Shown here piece after piece: positions 46,788 to 57,769 of a DNA stretch of 64,000 nucleotides. Position numbers and translations under genes: made by a program. This DNA comes from Norana najaformis (lineage: Eukaryota > Annelida > Clitellata > Crassiclitellata > Hormogastridae): NCBI GenBank assembly GCA_964023275.1, contig OZ029919.1, forward strand, positions 9,068,202 through 9,132,201. The letters run 5' to 3'. The notes under the pieces are model-generated. The model was not told the DNA's origin. It did no database searches and was given only the letters and a program-made list of their open reading frames with translations. Each line of letters opens with the position of its first letter. Position 1 is the first letter of the stretch.

Positions 46788-49700
46788 GTGACTATATACT
46801 TAGGATTAATTATCAGTCTTTTGCTATTTTTTATCTTAAACTTTCGAAACTCAGCAGGCCTATTATTCTTAAAATGTGGTTCTAAACTGAGGTTTGATCC
46901 CACGATAAAATGTAAATGAACCATTTAGCTTCAAAGTAGCCTACCATTACACCGAAGATTATGACTGTAATACACAATATATTGAATGTATTATCTTTAA
47001 TATTCCGTAAAATTTAAAATTTGATTTTATAATTTTAGTTCCAACGAACAAGATAATTTGAAAGTGCCTATATAATTTGATTGTGAAACTGTATGTACAG
47101 TATCCATTCCTTGTGCGAACGAGCCGTGTGGGAAACATGGTGAATGCAAGGTCACGAGTGACACTACTTACGAATGCCTGTGCAGATCCGGATACACTGG
47201 AATCAACTGCCAGACGAGTACCAAGACTAACAAAGAGTGTATTAAATAATTTCTTTTAAGTTAACACTAACTACTTAACCGTAAAGCAAAGTCACAGCGT
47301 TAACTTTTCACATAGAGATTTTCTTTGGAGTTGCTCATATTTTTAAATTTTACATAGTCTTAAATTCGTTATCAATGCAAGTTTTGTTTTGATTGGCTCC
47401 CACGTTCGATTTATTGGTTGTCAAACAAAATTACTTGATGTAGAATCCACTCATCCACTGTACTATGATGCTCAAGTGAGTTTTTATAAACTCTGTGAAG
47501 TGGAAAGAGAGCAAGAGGAATCTCCATAGATTCCATGAGCCTTTATTTCAAATTTAAATGTACACGTTTGGCAATTCGCTACGTAGTTTTAAAGTGACGC
47601 GCATTCCAAAAATCTGCATGAACGTGGCCGAAAGAGGTTGAAATGTTAGATTTTGTTCAAGAATTTTTTTTATCAGAAAGGATGGAGACTAACACAATGG
47701 ACCCCTCTAAATCTGCCACTGAGTAGGCTGCTACATCGATCCAAATATCCAAATACTGAGTTCGTTCAACAGAAATCAGTGTTTTGCCAAAGCACGACTT
47801 CGAGCAGTTGGACATTCCTTCCATCGATTCTTAGAGCTGAAGGGTATTCGTGTGGAGATTTCCGGTTTCCATACGTAAGGGTCTATTATGTTAGACTGCG
47901 CTGCCATTCTTGGGAGTGTATTGGAAACTGTTACCAACGCAAGAACATTCCAATAAACACCAGTGATTTACCGTACAAGGGGCGTCAGCGGATTTGATAC
48001 TGTCGAACCTACACTGATAATTGTTTAAAAATAGCAAAAATGACAGTTAATTAACGGCAAACATATCTCGCATGTCGGTTTATTCTTGTGGAAGAAAACC
48101 GTCGGCACCGAGACCTCTTTTACAAAGACGCCGTGTAAAACAGTGATTTATAATAGTGATTTTTTGCATTTGTTTCAGTGGCGTTTCGAAACCTGACCAT
48201 CACAGTGAAGACTACGCTGTACGACTTGTACATTGACGGTGTCAGAAAGAACATGACGTATGGAAGCAACTGGACAAAGCCGGACGGGTTTAGTCTGCCG
48301 CCGCTCACCCGCCTGCTCGGTGTAATGGCCATCGACTCAACCGAAACCTGCGCTGGAGTTTTAGCGTCCGTAACTGGCGACTATCTAGTTACTGATAATA
48401 TCAACTGGCAGTGCAGCCACATTCCAGATCTACGCTGGTTTGAACTGGGATGGAACGATTCCTCGTGGCCATTTGCCTACGTCATTGGGCCAAACCATAA
48501 TGTCACTGTGCCTGAAGATTGTCAAATACTGACAGGAATTCCATCCATTAGTCCTGATGCTTATTGGATTTGGACTGACACGATTCAAAACCCACCTCAA
48601 TACCATCCGACCATCTACTGCAGAGGGTACATACGTAGGTGCAGGTTTAAGTTTTCAGAGTGTTTAATGACATTAGGGAGTTCACTCTGTTTCCAAATGT
48701 GATTATGAAGTGATATAGCGCCGCTTCAAGAGAAACTAAGCGGAGGCGTGCTCTACGCTGGCCTAAACGAGTTTAAATCTCATTGAGAACAGAATGTTGG
48801 TCAGTTAGCAAGCAGTGCTCAGATAACTAGCAGTCACCGGTAGTTGGCTCCCGCAAACACGTAGAACCCAACCAAAGGATTCCCATTTACAGTTGACAGA
48901 TGACGTCATGTCAATAGCTCCTGGACACCGTTATACTAGGTTGTGCACCTCAGAATATAATAATACTGAGTATCTTCATGTACATCTATATAAAGTTCAC
49001 ATCATTGTTTAAAAAATTAGTGACTGGAGGAACTAAAACAAAGACAGAAAATTACTTATTGCATGATGAGCTATAACAGGCGAAGTGGTCCACCGCCCGG
49101 GGCACACGGTTGCTTCACAACCCAGCGGTCCCTCGAGAGCGCCCCTGTTGAGTTTATCCTCTAAGAGGAGCGTTATAAATTTTAAGTTAAAAAACTACAA
49201 AAGAGTTCATAGATGACACAGCGTCCCGACATCTCTGGAACCTCCAAGACTGTGCAGGACAGGCATTAGATTTCTTCTTCCTTGTGACTGGAATTATTCC
49301 CTCCTAGGAGAGGGGTCAGCCACACGAATCCTTCTTTTCCATTTGCTTCTGTTTTCAGTATCTTCTTTCTTCAATCTGATGAGTTTTAGATCTTGCTGAA
49401 TCATGTCTCCCCATCTCTTCTCTTGTAGTCCACGACTGCGGCGTCCGTAAACCTCAGCTGTCATAATTCTTTTAATGCAGTTTTCCTCCTCTCTCCTCAT
49501 CACAGGACCGTACCATCTCAACCTGGCTTCTCGTACCTTGTCAGACATACATGCCACTCCCAATTTAATATTCTCATTCCTTTTCCTGTCTTTCAGTGAG
49601 ATTCCAAGGATCCAACGCAGCATTCTCGATGGATACAGGACAGGTATTAGAATGTGTGGGGACAATGAAACATAACTACTACAAGAAGGCTCTGAAAGAA

Positions 49701-52700
49701 GAGTGGGGCTATTTGTACAGTGGCGCTGAGTTTATGCCCGAAGTTAGTAATAGAAAAGAACTGAGGAACTTTGCGTAATGTTGAATAATATATCATATGT
49801 CCTAATGCATACTTTTTGATGTTTAGGTCGACGATTTCCCATAAATCTTCGAACATTAATTGCTCTTCATGTTTGTAGCGATATGTAAATACGATTCTCC
49901 ATGTCGCAACGGAGGAACTTGCAACAAGAACAACGTGACGCTATGTAGCTGCCTCGTTGGCTTCAGTGGAGAATTTTGCGAAAATGGTGATGTCTTCCTT
50001 GTATTTCTTGACTATGCTAAATCATGCATGTATATATGCATATATTAAATAAGTAATGGAGTATGTATGTATTTTGTGTGCATGCATGTATGTATGTACA
50101 TATGTATGCATGTAATTATTTATGTATGTACACAATATGTATGTATGTAATTATGTATGTATGTATGTATGCATGCATTTGCACTGCGGTCGAAAGTGTG
50201 GAGTTTTCCTATGCAGTTCATACTGATGTGCAGATGTCACTCTCAAACTTTTCACTGTACATTAGTGTGGAGTTATTCTGCACAGTTCTTAGGGGCCTAG
50301 TTCTTAAGTGCACATTGATGTGCAGTTTTCTTTCACACTAGGTTGTGTACCTTAGAATATAATAATACTGAGTATCTTCATGTATATCGATATAAAGTTC
50401 ACATTAGTGTATAAGAATTAGTGACTGGAGGAAATAAAACAAAGGCAGAAAATTGCTTATTGCAACTTCACAAAAATTAATTAATCATATAATTAATTTT
50501 TTGCATTTGTACCTCATTTATTAAATCATAAAATTACGCAATAAATACAGACAAAAATTGACTCCAACTGTAAAAAAATGTATCACTGTATAAAAATGAG
50601 ACTTTCTAGAATGGACTGGATAAGAATGTTATAAATGAAAATTCTTCTATGAAGCACCAGTCTGCTAGAGATATGGCCGTGTTATCAGTTTTGATAAAGT
50701 AGCAGCATTGGCCCAGTCACTCCATTTTCTTCCTGCTCAAAATCGCATTGTCTACAGTGTTCTTCCTGTCAATAAAAACAGTCTTGCTGGTAATTGGTCG
50801 TAGTGAATTTGTCGGCTCGTGTATTGTTCTCATTCGTCCTGATAAAAATTCCTCCTGAATTGGAAAGATGGAAAATTTAGCTCAGACAGTTGTTTGTTAC
50901 ATGACAATCGGATGGACTTTGGATCGCATTGTCCATTTATTTAGGAAGAATTTGACTATTTTTAACACAACTTATCGTCTTATAGGAGGTGCAGGTACTA
51001 GATTTGTAAGGCACTTCAATACCAACTCGCTTTCTTGTCTGCAAAATTATACATAAAGATTAGTTCATGAAATGGTATAAAAATTTAACACATCAACAGT
51101 TTAAAAGCAATGCATTGTCCACGTTTTTGCTAGACTCAGGCTTATATATGTATGCGTGGAGGTTTATGTGTATATGTGTATATGTGGATGTATATGTTTA
51201 ATTATATATCCATACACTTAATGTAAGCTGAGTGCTTCTAAAATAGGCCTACCTCGCAAAAAGGCTGCCTACACTTGTTGAAGTTTATTAAAGACAGAAA
51301 GTTAATCTGTATGCAGTAAGTGCTCAGGTAGACAATAAATTTGTTAGCATTCCTTATACCAAATTCTTCCGCTTTAGTCACGTGCTAGATAGTCTCATGT
51401 TACCGAACCACAGCTATTAGTTTAAAAATCAAGGTATCGTTTTACGCATTTTGTTTTGTTATTTAGCAAATAAAGGTTCCTGCATTAGATGTGCTTTTCG
51501 CAGTGAGATTCTATTCTGAATTGCAATAGAACACACTAATTGGCTCAGTAATTTTCTCGTTCTGCTAATCTTTTTAGTTTGAGTATGTTGAAACCTATCA
51601 TGTTATACATATAAGAAATAGCACACTTTAAAAAATTAAAGAGTTCTTCACAAATAGCTATAAGAATCTCATTTTAAAGTATTCGTATAATGTTACATGT
51701 TAATTTTTAATGTATAGACAATTAAAATAGACTTTTATTCAGAACTTAACTTATTCGCAGTTGCAAATTCTATCACATTAAGGAAACATGTTGACATTTT
51801 GAAATATATGAAGTAGATACTTCATTATTGTTTGCTTAATTTGATAACTTTATTTATAGTTGATATAAAGGACGTTACACTGACTGCCAAACAAGAACTG
51901 TATGCAGCCTACGTTGACGGGGTTCAAATTATTCTTTACAATGGTAATAATTGGCAACAGACAGACAGCCTGCCTGTCAACGCCATCAGTCGACTGCTTG
52001 CCGTCATGGCCATTCAACTGGACGGCATTTGTCCAGGAATCCTGGCGTCTGTTAGTGACAGTACAGGCGACTACGTGTTGACCGATGCTATGTGGAAATG
52101 CTCTTCAAGTGCTAAGACCGGATGGTACCAACTTGGGTACAATGATTCCACCTGGCAATCAGCTACGCTCATTCAAAAGAACGAGTACGCGAATGACACA
52201 CAGTGTCATACGGAATTTGTCGAAATACCTTCGATAAGTTCTGATGCCTACTGGATATGGACGGACATGTCCGTTAAACAGGACGTCGCAGTTTACTGTA
52301 GAGGTTACCTGCGTGAGTATGTTATGCCTGACGAATTGATTGGATCTAAATTGATTGTGTCTAATGTCTTCGTTTTGTATGCGCTTGTATTTCTATAACC
52401 ACAATGTGGTTAGAACTGCTTTCAGTTTTAGCGATTTATGAGTTAGACCTCTACTTGTATGAATAGATCCCAAGGTTTTGACCTCGTGAGTTGGCAGTGC
52501 TGGTTGACTCTTGATACAAGATACATTCAAGATACAAATAGAGGGGCGACGCGTTACCAATGTGCAGTGGTGATCCAAAAGTGTACAGAAGTCTGAGGCA
52601 GACTACTGATAGTTGAGAGGTGAAACATTTGCATAATTAAGCAACAATTTTTAGGTGTCTTCTGAATTTCAGAGTAACAAATTCAAGTAATTTAGAACAA

Positions 52701-55700
52701 AATCGTGAGCCCAAAACGTAAAAAATGTTATCAAATACAGAGGCACCGCTTTTATAAGACACTTATAAGGCGCTATGTAGAGTATCAAGCCTCATACATA
52801 TGTGACCAGCCATGACAAAATGAGTCTCTAAGCCATTTTTGAACATTTTGAGTTATATATTCCACATTATTCTATGTTCAATTACCTTTAAAATGAGCTA
52901 TCACTTATCGAAATCGACCGAGTGCTTGAGGAGTTATTAATTTTCTAAACTTTCATCCTGTGCAATATTTATTTTCGGGAAAACAAGATTTTCTAAATTT
53001 ATCTGATGCATATCAGGTTGGCCTTAGCAACCATAGGTTTGAGTCAACCAAATTACATGAAAATTGGCCCACATGGACCACTGACATTGACAAATAGACC
53101 TGCCAAACAGGAGTACAAAATTCTAAAAGATAAAAAAGTTATTCGAGATACAAAGAACACATTTTCTGTGAAGAATGTGACAGCGGTGAATATTCTTTGT
53201 TTCTCAGGTTAAATCCTAGTACATCAGTTTCTCATGTCAAATTGTTGGTTACATTCTTCACAGTTTAATTAAACCTGGCATACATAAACTAGTAAGCTAG
53301 GCAGGTATTCCTGTCAAATATAAGATAAAAAAGCTGCAAAATAAAAAAATTATTCAAGTTGCAAATCACAAGCGTTCTTGAGAAAAATTATGAAATCGCC
53401 GAAGATTATGATTTTCTAGTTTTTCTACCAAAATGCAAACCTAAATCTTAAATTCTCTAAAGAACAACAATCAATTAATCACAAAAGTTGATAAGAAAAA
53501 ATTCTATTTATTATGCCCTCGTTTGCTCCTGGTTGGTGTTTTGGTTTGCTTTCTTGTTTCCTGATTGGCTCTCTTGCGCCCGTTTGGTTTCTGTGAAGGA
53601 TAAGGTTCATCCATTTCTTCTTGGTCTTCAGCAGCTTTATCTTCTGCAGCTGTCATTGGTTTTGCGCAGGTCATATCTTGTGCATCATCTCAAACTAACT
53701 GACTAATCTTCTGGTACAGATACCATTGTCGAGTTAACAGCAATCCAGGTAGTTTCAGTGGTAGAGGGCCATCACCCCTCGGTAACTGGTCTAAACTTTT
53801 CAGGAGATCTTTTTCAGCTGTAAAAATAGTAAGAAACATCTAAATCTTTGTCATGTTTCAATTTATGATTATTATGTCTTGTTAAAAAAACTTTTCCCAG
53901 AGGGTGAATGGCAACGGTAAAGGCATAGGACCGATAAAAGTTTCTTCATCAGTAAGGCATGCCGCAAATTTTTCCCATGATAGTTGCCTTTCTAACTGGC
54001 TACCCACAAATTATTGCCACAACCAAATTCTGGAACCATGGTGGGAACAAGCTAAAGTAATGCAATCATTATAAGTAGAATTGTACCTTCACTTAGTTCT
54101 TTCATGTCGAGCCGTCTTCTAAGGATGAATTCCTGGGTCAGTTGGTTACAACAGAGTCTGTTGCAGCCACAAGAAAATGCTCTGACTCGATCCATTTCAT
54201 CGTCATCGTCCATGCACATTACACAATTCACAACATCCCCCATCACTATGTTGCTGACTTCATCGACAGAAACTATTGGTGAATCATTGAAGAGTTCAGT
54301 GTCTTCAACCAAACCAGAAACTATGGCCGTGGTTCCATCATCGCCACCGTCAAAATCCGATTCAGAACCGGACGAACCATCAGAATGCTCTCCGTCTTCA
54401 CGCTCGTATGGCGTGCAGAAGTAGTCATTGATTAATTCCGTTCGTGTACCTGAACCTATTGCGCCGTGTAAATTGCATTTCAATGCCGTATTTAACGCAT
54501 CAGCGATTTCTTTTTCCTTTCCTGCTGACATTATTATTTTTTACAGAGGAATAATATCAAACCACGCCTCCTGGTACTTGAAAACAAAAACGTCCTAGGC
54601 TATGTGCGCACGCGCGACCTATAAACTGTCCAATAGCCTTGCGCAATTCAATCACGTGATCACGGTTGCTAGCCTGGGTATTTAAATTTGTTTACCCTGA
54701 TCCAGTTTAAGGCTCATGAAGAAAGCATCTTATTGGTTAATTAGTAAGGTCAGGTCGAATAAATAATTTATTCATGCCATAGAGCTATGATTAAGCTTTC
54801 CAACAATGTATTACAACCTTGATATCTTTCGCCAGATGGACACAGTCAACGCGCTTGAAAATCGTACAAAAACGATTTCGTAGAGAGGTTTTATATCTTA
54901 TAGGTCATTTATTTTGTATCAATAACACATTAAAAACAACAGAATAAATTACAATTTAATATTTTATTGATGTATTATATAATGTAGATTCCAAAAATGT
55001 AAAATTCACAAAATCAATAATTTGAAGGCTAAACACCTTTAGAAGCGATTTGCAGCGTTCTGCATTGTGCGACTTCCGACTCATTTTGTCATGTGAGCTA
55101 ATTAAAACCAGGGCAAAAGGTCAGAGTGACTTCTCCCTCTTCAATTTGAAATTCCAATGGATTCATATACTGTAGGGATATCCTGATCACCAATAGAAGG
55201 ATTAGTCACGATGTAATATAAACTAGACCAGAAATATAGCAAAGGATCCAAAAAGTAGTCTGTTGCCTATGTGTGGTGTTTCAGCAATATACCTTAGCGG
55301 TAGTTTTTACACTCAGTTGAAACGTCTTCTAACAGCAGAGAATAGCGTGACTAGCCGTAGAGCCTCATACCTGCTACTTATTACTCAACCTTCCTCTCAA
55401 CTTCCCTGTATGTAGAGTTGTTGAGAGTTGACAGGCTTTGATTAATTTGCAGTGTTATCTCATTTAAATAGTACACGCATTTCAGCCTTGGCGACCAGGG
55501 TCAAGGTAAGTGGAGTTAATTGGAATTTGGGGACAAAGCCAAGGGTAAATCTCAGATGGTACATGGACAAATTTTTTCCTGGATTTGCTCTTGCCATCGT
55601 GTCCATCGTTGCCATTCTTTTTATCGTTAATGACCTGACTTATATGACTATTTGTGAGCCAGTTGAAAACTGGCAAATGCATATATTGGCTGAGTTGTTT

Positions 55701-57669
55701 GGTTTAATGTTTGAAATGAAAAAAGGAATATAACATTCAATAAGCAGCTTGGCGCTGTGAATATGACGTTGGAAAGTGTGGTAAAGTTAAGCAATGTCGA
55801 GAGCGGCTAGTACTTGGATGGGTGACCGTCCGTACAGTGCCAGGCAACCAAAGCCAAGTCACCCCGCTATCCCTCTGGAGTCAACATAATAGTAACCAAC
55901 CAAGTTATTAAGTTTTAAAGGTGTTCTGTAGTTCGACTGTATTCTTCGCTTATGCCGATGTTCTGTAGAAGCATGTGAACAAGTGTGTTACCTTAAGATT
56001 CAAGCTTGGCATAATTATAACTGTATCTGTTCAAAATCAGCTTTGATCTGACATGATCTACCAAATCTATACAATAAATTTAAGCTCTTTGCAAGAAATC
56101 ATCAAATTTCAAAGCATAAAAATTTGGTTGTATTGTATTTAGCGTTTCTTCTTTGTATGAATAGTGTATCCTACAGTAGGCGGAAATATTTTATTTGTAT
56201 GCAGATTTATTTGCAGTTTCTCGTATCGATGATTGCACTTTATGTGTAATTTTCTGAACTTTTTTAGCCATCTGTGAATTTCATCCTTGCAACAATGGAG
56301 GGACTTGTAACCAAAATAAAGCCAATCTGTGTACATGTTTGGCCAATTACACTGGAAAGTACTGTGAATTCGGTAGGAGCACTTTACTTAGTTTTCCTTT
56401 TTGGCTGTGGTAAAAGTAATTACATGATCATGATAATAGACAGCGTGGCTGAATAATGTATAAGCAGTATGAATAATTTTTAAAATTGACTACTAAAATT
56501 GCAAGGATTGAGATTGTGAGAGTTTATATACTGTGCAGAAGTAGGCTAAAAGTCTCTCAGATTCTGTCGCAGTAGACGAGCGCATTTTCTTTGCTTAGAC
56601 CTGAACCTCAACGACACGAAATCTCAAAAAGCTTGACTCATGCCAGTTTATCTCGCAATTCACGCAGGCACTATTTCTTACAGTAACATCTTGTGCTTTG
56701 TTTTAGAGATTCCTGGTAATGCTACAGTTTCGACCGATGATGAGCATAATAAGAAGTTGGATGATACTGGTAGGAAATAGTTCATGGTTTTAGATCACAT
56801 CTCACATACTTACTTGTCCATGTAGGTTAAATTAATCTATTTACTGTTAGTTAGTTGTTCTAGACATTTGATATAGCGCCTTTTGGATACCTCACAAAAA
56901 CGCTGCTTACGTTAGCCTAAATGATGAAAAATGTTATCAAGACCAGAATGAACGTGAGCAGACGAAACAAAGCACAGTAATGCCTTGACCAAAACTGTAC
57001 GATATGTATAATGGAGAGCCTATTTGATGCTGAAAGCAACTGAATTCCACACCATGGAGAGTCTCAATACCAGCTCCGATTGCAAGTGATCAACTTCTAA
57101 TGCCTAATGCTGAAGACACAAAATAATAGAATTGTGACAACTTGTCTTAATTAGTTTGAGGCCAAAATATGAATTTTAGCTCACAAAAAAACGTTGATCT
57201 TATCGCACAACAAAAATCAAGTCTTGCAATCCAATTTAGTAATAAGGTTGTTCAGAACCTGTTGTATGATGAAGATGACGATAATGATAACGATGACTGA
57301 TGATGATATAGACTGTTCATAAGTTTACAGTGCAATTTTTATCTCGAGCCGTCTCATATTGTATACGAACGTCTTCAAAGAATTCAAGATTGAAAGTGAC
57401 GGTGCCCAACTATTAGCCTACTAATTTATTATAATGCTAACAGAAACGATATTTCAAATTTGTAATAAATAAAATTAAAGTACTCACTGGCTGAGCCTAT
57501 TTCTGCGTTATTCTGTCTTATGGTTATATCTCTAACAGACATTGTTAATCTTATTTCGACTTCTATTCCTGTTCCAACCCCTGCTCCATCTTCTGCTCCA
57601 ATTCAAAAGTCGGACGAAATGGATAGAAAAGACCTTAGCTGCGTTTACGATTGGTTTCACTTGGGTTGA
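46724..57669 (+). CDS. Modular gene 2: secreted EGF / galactose-binding-like protein, 8 exons
   Basis: Complete paralogue of gene 1's first half. Exons 46,724-46,787, 47,101-47,217, 48,179-48,634, 49,879-49,986, 51,860-52,312, 56,268-56,372, 56,707-56,769 and 57,539-57,669 total 1,497 nt, exactly 498 codons plus stop, with every junction phase 1. Layout: signal peptide 1-21; EGF about 22-60; module a 61-212; EGF 213-248; module b 249-399; EGF 400-434; acidic linker 435-455; Pro/Ser-rich tail 456-498. No transmembrane segment is seen after the leader, so secretion is expected. A TATA box lies upstream and AATAAA (57,751) downstream. Unlike gene 1 it has no Ig or lectin domain. The function is not known; carbohydrate binding by the two modules is inferred. 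Confidence 0.87.
47101..47217 (+). CDS. Gene 2 exon 2: EGF domain
   Basis: C-ANEP-C-GKHGE-C-x8-C-L-C-RSGYTGIN-C. Acceptor GTATGTACAG|TATCC; donor ACGA|GTACCA; 117 bp, phase 1-1. Confidence 0.87.
47670..47997 (+). other. Uncertain open frame between exons 2 and 3 of gene 2
   Basis: A strong-looking acceptor (TTTTTTTTATCAG at about 47,677) precedes a 100-residue frame with five cysteines, ending TGA at 47,997. Its frame is not the phase-1 frame of the gene, so it could only be an alternative last exon read out of register, an old element, or chance. Confidence 0.2.
48179..48634 (+). CDS. Gene 2 exon 3: module a
   Basis: LYDLYIDGVRKN, LLGVMAIDSTETCAGVLASV, NWQCSH, ELGWNDSSW, YWIWTDT, IYCRGYIR. 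Acceptor TTTGTTTCAG|TGGCG; donor ATAC|GTAGGT; 456 bp, phase 1-1. Confidence 0.87.
48714..48935 (-). mobile_element. Interspersed repeat E, copy 2
   Basis: TATAGCGCCGCTTCAAGAG, TGGCCTAAACGAG, AAGCAGTGCTCAGAT, AGTCACC, GAACCCAACCAAAGGATTCC and CTCCTGGACACCG, in the same order as the copy at 40.7 kb. Lies in the intron after module a. Confidence 0.65.
48935..49063. repeat. 129-bp direct repeat, left copy (flanks EGF exon 4)
   Basis: Starts ACTAGGTTGTGCACC and contains AATACTGAGTATCTTCATGT and AGTGACTGGAGGAA. Matches 50,337-50,464 closely in the same orientation. Confidence 0.85.
49294..49665 (-). pseudogene. RTE-like LINE 3' coding fragment
   Basis: On minus, RMLRWILGISLKDRKRNENI, REARLRWYGPVMRREEENC, KRRWGDM-type and WKRRIRVADPSPRRE blocks match the C-terminal region after the reverse-transcriptase domain of RTE-like retrotransposons. 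Uninterrupted over 124 codons, so younger than the 13-kb copy, but lacking the catalytic part. Confidence 0.8.
49879..49986 (+). CDS. Gene 2 exon 4: EGF domain
   Basis: C-KYDSP-C-RNGGT-C-NKNNVTL-C-S-C-LVGFSGEF-C. Acceptor GTTTGTAG|CGATA; donor AATG|GTGATG; 108 bp, phase 1-1. Confidence 0.88.
50060..50175. repeat. (TATG)n microsatellite
   Basis: TATGTATG-rich DNA immediately after EGF exon 4. It produces short spurious MYVCM-type frames. Confidence 0.88.
50337..50464. repeat. 128-bp direct repeat, right copy
   Basis: Starts ACTAGGTTGTGTACC. Same landmarks as the left copy at 48,935, with a scattering of substitutions. Confidence 0.85.
50470..51855. other. Gene 2 intron 4, remainder
   Basis: AT-rich. 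The open frame 50,868-51,056 is not recognised. No exon supported. Confidence 0.4.
51860..52312 (+). CDS. Gene 2 exon 5: module b
   Basis: LYAAYVDGVQII, LLAVMAIQLDGICPGILASV, TDAMWKCSSSAKTGWYQLGY, YWIWTDM, VYCRGYLR. Acceptor TTTATAG|TTGAT; donor CTGC|GTGAGT; 453 bp, phase 1-1. Confidence 0.87.
53486..53823 (-). pseudogene. TIR element protein, C-terminal piece with in-frame stop
   Basis: Reads LKSLDQLPRGDGPLPLKLPG, TRQWYLYQKISQLV, then TGA (53,691-53,693), then in the same frame DDAQDMTCAKP and a basic end KQTKTPTRSKRGHNK with TAG. The frame continues sensibly past the TGA, which points to one disabling substitution. Confidence 0.5.
54087..54531 (-). pseudogene. TIR element protein, N-terminal exon
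   Basis: Starts MSAGKEKEIADALNTAL. It has a long acidic region (EDGEHSDGSSGSESDFDGG), then a cysteine cluster FSCGCNRLCCNQLTQEF and RRRLDMKELSE, followed by donor GAAG|GTACAA. The CGC-C-C cluster followed by an ELS/ELT segment recalls uncharacterised transposon-encoded proteins of aquatic invertebrates; no established name can be given. Confidence 0.5.
55745..55890 (+). mobile_element. 5S rRNA-derived SINE, copy 2
   Basis: GTAAAGTTAAGCAATGTCGA and CTAGTACTTGGATGGGTGACC match the 5S rRNA internal control region (boxes A and C) better than the copy at 10.9 kb. The upstream CTTGGCGCTGTGAA is shared with that copy. Lies in the intron before EGF exon 6 of gene 2. Confidence 0.75.
56268..56372 (+). 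CDS. Gene 2 exon 6: EGF domain
   Basis: C-EFHP-C-NNGGT-C-NQNKANL-C-T-C-LANYTGKY-C. Acceptor ACTTTTTTAG|CCATC; donor TTCG|GTAGGA; 105 bp, phase 1-1. Confidence 0.88.
56707..56769 (+). CDS. Gene 2 exon 7: short acidic linker
   Basis: 63 bp encoding IPGNATVSTDDEHNKKLDDT. Acceptor TTTGTTTTAG|AGATT; donor ACTG|GTAGGA; phase 1-1. Called because frame and phase fit both neighbours. Confidence 0.65.
56842..57000 (-). mobile_element. Interspersed repeat E, copy 3
   Basis: GTTAGTTAGTTGTTCTAGAC, TATAGCGCCTTTTGGATAC and TAGCCTAAATGATG match the 5' part of the copy at 40.7 kb. Confidence 0.6.
57539..57669 (+). CDS. Gene 2 terminal exon: Pro/Ser-rich tail
   Basis: Acceptor ATCTCTAACAG|ACATT. Encodes ISTSIPVPTPAPSSAPIQK, then EMDRKDLSCVYDWFHLG and TGA. 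A longer open frame in another register exists, but this one matches the phase of exon 7. Confidence 0.65.
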
Positions 57670-57750
57670 GACCGAATATAGAACTCCTTCTGGTTCTTTT
57701 TATAATAACTGGTCCGCAGAAATACACTATTTTAGCTGCTGTTTATATTG

Positions 57751-57756
57751 AATAAA
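57751..57756 (+). promoter_or_regulatory. Poly-A signal of gene 2
   Basis: AATAAA 82 bp after the predicted TGA, consistent with a short 3' UTR. Confidence 0.6.
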
Positions 57757-57769
57757 CTAGACCAGTGAT

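Larger units (their letters stand above)
52811..55093 (-). mobile_element. Decayed TIR DNA transposon inside gene 2
   Basis: CATGACAAAATGAGTC at 52,811-52,826 reappears as a perfect inverted copy at 55,078-55,093, bounding about 2.3 kb. The interior carries minus-strand coding remains: exon-like 54,087-54,531 and a C-terminal piece 53,486-53,823. The middle of the expected protein is missing, so the copy is internally deleted. The exact outer ends and the target duplication could not be fixed. Confidence 0.6.

Noticed and set aside
55749..55870. Functional 5S rRNA gene
   Set aside because: Only the internal control region is well kept; the 5' and 3' stem strands do not pair, and a second copy shares non-5S flank.
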